The notes under the pieces are model-generated. The model did no database searches. It was not told the origin of the DNA and saw nothing but the letters and a program-made list of their open reading frames with translations. Both the position numbers and the translations under genes were made by a program. Shown here piece by piece: positions 5,335 to 5,830 of a stretch of 5,830 nt of DNA; the first letter of the stretch is position 1; every line of letters begins with the position of its first letter. The stretch comes from DASUAS01 sp035763625 (GTDB lineage: Bacteria; Actinomycetota; Acidimicrobiia; IMCC26256; DASPTH01): the NCBI GenBank assembly GCA_035763625.1, contig DASUAS010000132.1, forward strand, positions 1 through 5,830, written 5' to 3'.

Positions 5335-5830
5335 TCAGTCGGTGCGGCCGGCGGCGGCGCGGAAGGCGGCGACGATGCGCGACAGCTCGTCGACCGCGGC
5401 CGACCGGTCGTCGGGGAGCTTGAAGCGACCGCGCACGTCGGTGAGCCCGGCCGCGGCGAGCGCGGGCACCTGCGCCATCGTGCGGTCGACGTCGAACGAC
5501 CCGTCGTCGGCCTTGAGCTGGGGGAGCGTCCCGGTGACCTGCAGGTCGGACGGGTCGCGCCCGGCCTCGGCCAGCCGTTCCTTCATCTCGGCGATCCCCG
5601 CGACGGGGTCGGCGGCCGCCGGACCCCACGGGATCCAGCCCGACCCGAACGTGGCCAGCCGCCGCACGACGCGCGGGTTCACCGTGCCGCTGATCCAGAT
5701 GGGCACGCCACCCGGCTGCCGCGGCTTCGGCATGAGGTGGGTGGCCTCGAAGTGCAGCTCGGGCGAGTCGTACGCGGCGCGTGGCTCGCGCCAGAGCGTC
5801 TGCAACACCTCGAGCGTGTGGTCGAGCAAC
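5335..5830 (-). CDS. LLM-class flavin-dependent oxidoreductase, C-terminal part (5' end beyond window)
   Basis: The frame is open from the right edge to TGA at 5335-5337, showing the last ~165 residues of a luciferase-like monooxygenase; the full family protein is typically about 280-350 residues. The visible part begins with LDHTLEVLQTLWREP, a helix typical of the family just after the central barrel. It then has LHFEATHLMPKPRQPG, the strand VPIWISGTVNPRVVRRLATFG and GSGWIPWGP, the usual phosphate-side region of the F420/FMN pocket. The end is a helix-rich tail finishing ELSRIVAAFRAAAGRTD. Such enzymes use reduced FMN or coenzyme F420; F420 use is common in actinobacteria, but the choice cannot be made from this fragment. 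The first visible residue is internal; the TTG at 5829 is just a leucine codon, not a start. It converges on the methyltransferase gene across a 75-bp palindromic gap, and no functional link to it is evident. Confidence 0.92.
   Translation of the reverse strand, partial: LLDHTLEVLQTLWREPRAAYDSPELHFEATHLMPKPRQPGGVPIWISGTVNPRVVRRLATFGSGWIPWGPAAADPVAGIAEMKERLAEAGRDPSDLQVTGTLPQLKADDGSFDVDRTMAQVPALAAAGLTDVRGRFKLPDDRSAAVDELSRIVAAFRAAAGRTD

Noticed and set aside
5335..5829. Complete gene starting at TTG 5829
   Set aside because: The sequence enters at a mid-domain helix of the LLM family, so the true start lies beyond the right edge and TTG here codes an internal leucine.

Overview
This is a GC-rich window (about 70% G+C by eye). 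It has actinobacterial features: strong GC bias at third codon positions, GTG and possible leaderless starts, tight ATGA gene overlaps, and protein families common in Actinobacteria (LLM-class flavin monooxygenase, SDR, acyl-CoA ligase, actinobacterial-style copper amine oxidase). The species cannot be named from the sequence; an acidimicrobial or mycobacteria-like actinomycete is an inference only.

Layout. Minus strand, right to left from 3098: a short-chain dehydrogenase/reductase (3098-2280) overlaps by ATGA with a full-length copper/topaquinone amine oxidase (2283-367). A 91-bp gap follows, then the start of a small unrecognised protein that runs off the left edge (275-1). Plus strand from 3182: a class I adenylate-forming acyl-CoA ligase (3182-4741) overlaps by ATGA with a methylated-DNA--protein-cysteine methyltransferase (4738-5259). 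A flavin-dependent LLM-class oxidoreductase enters from the right edge on the minus strand and ends at 5335, convergent with the methyltransferase.

Control regions. The 83-bp divergent gap (3099-3181) holds a perfect 6+6 bp inverted repeat lying between plausible -10 elements for the two operons. The SDR start fits a leaderless transcript, while the ligase has a strong Shine-Dalgarno. The 75-bp convergent gap (5260-5334) is mostly a long, nested, relatively AT-rich palindrome.

How the genes may work together. The amine oxidase makes an aldehyde, ammonia and H2O2 from a primary amine. The SDR could interconvert a carbonyl and an alcohol. The ligase could activate a carboxylate as a CoA thioester. 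This suggests an amine or carboxylate catabolic locus under a shared divergent control element, but no aldehyde dehydrogenase is visible and the link between the two arms is inferred. I found no RNA gene, CRISPR array, insertion sequence or obvious horizontally acquired block. Most of the window is ordinary metabolic DNA; the two intergenic palindromes are its least explained parts.
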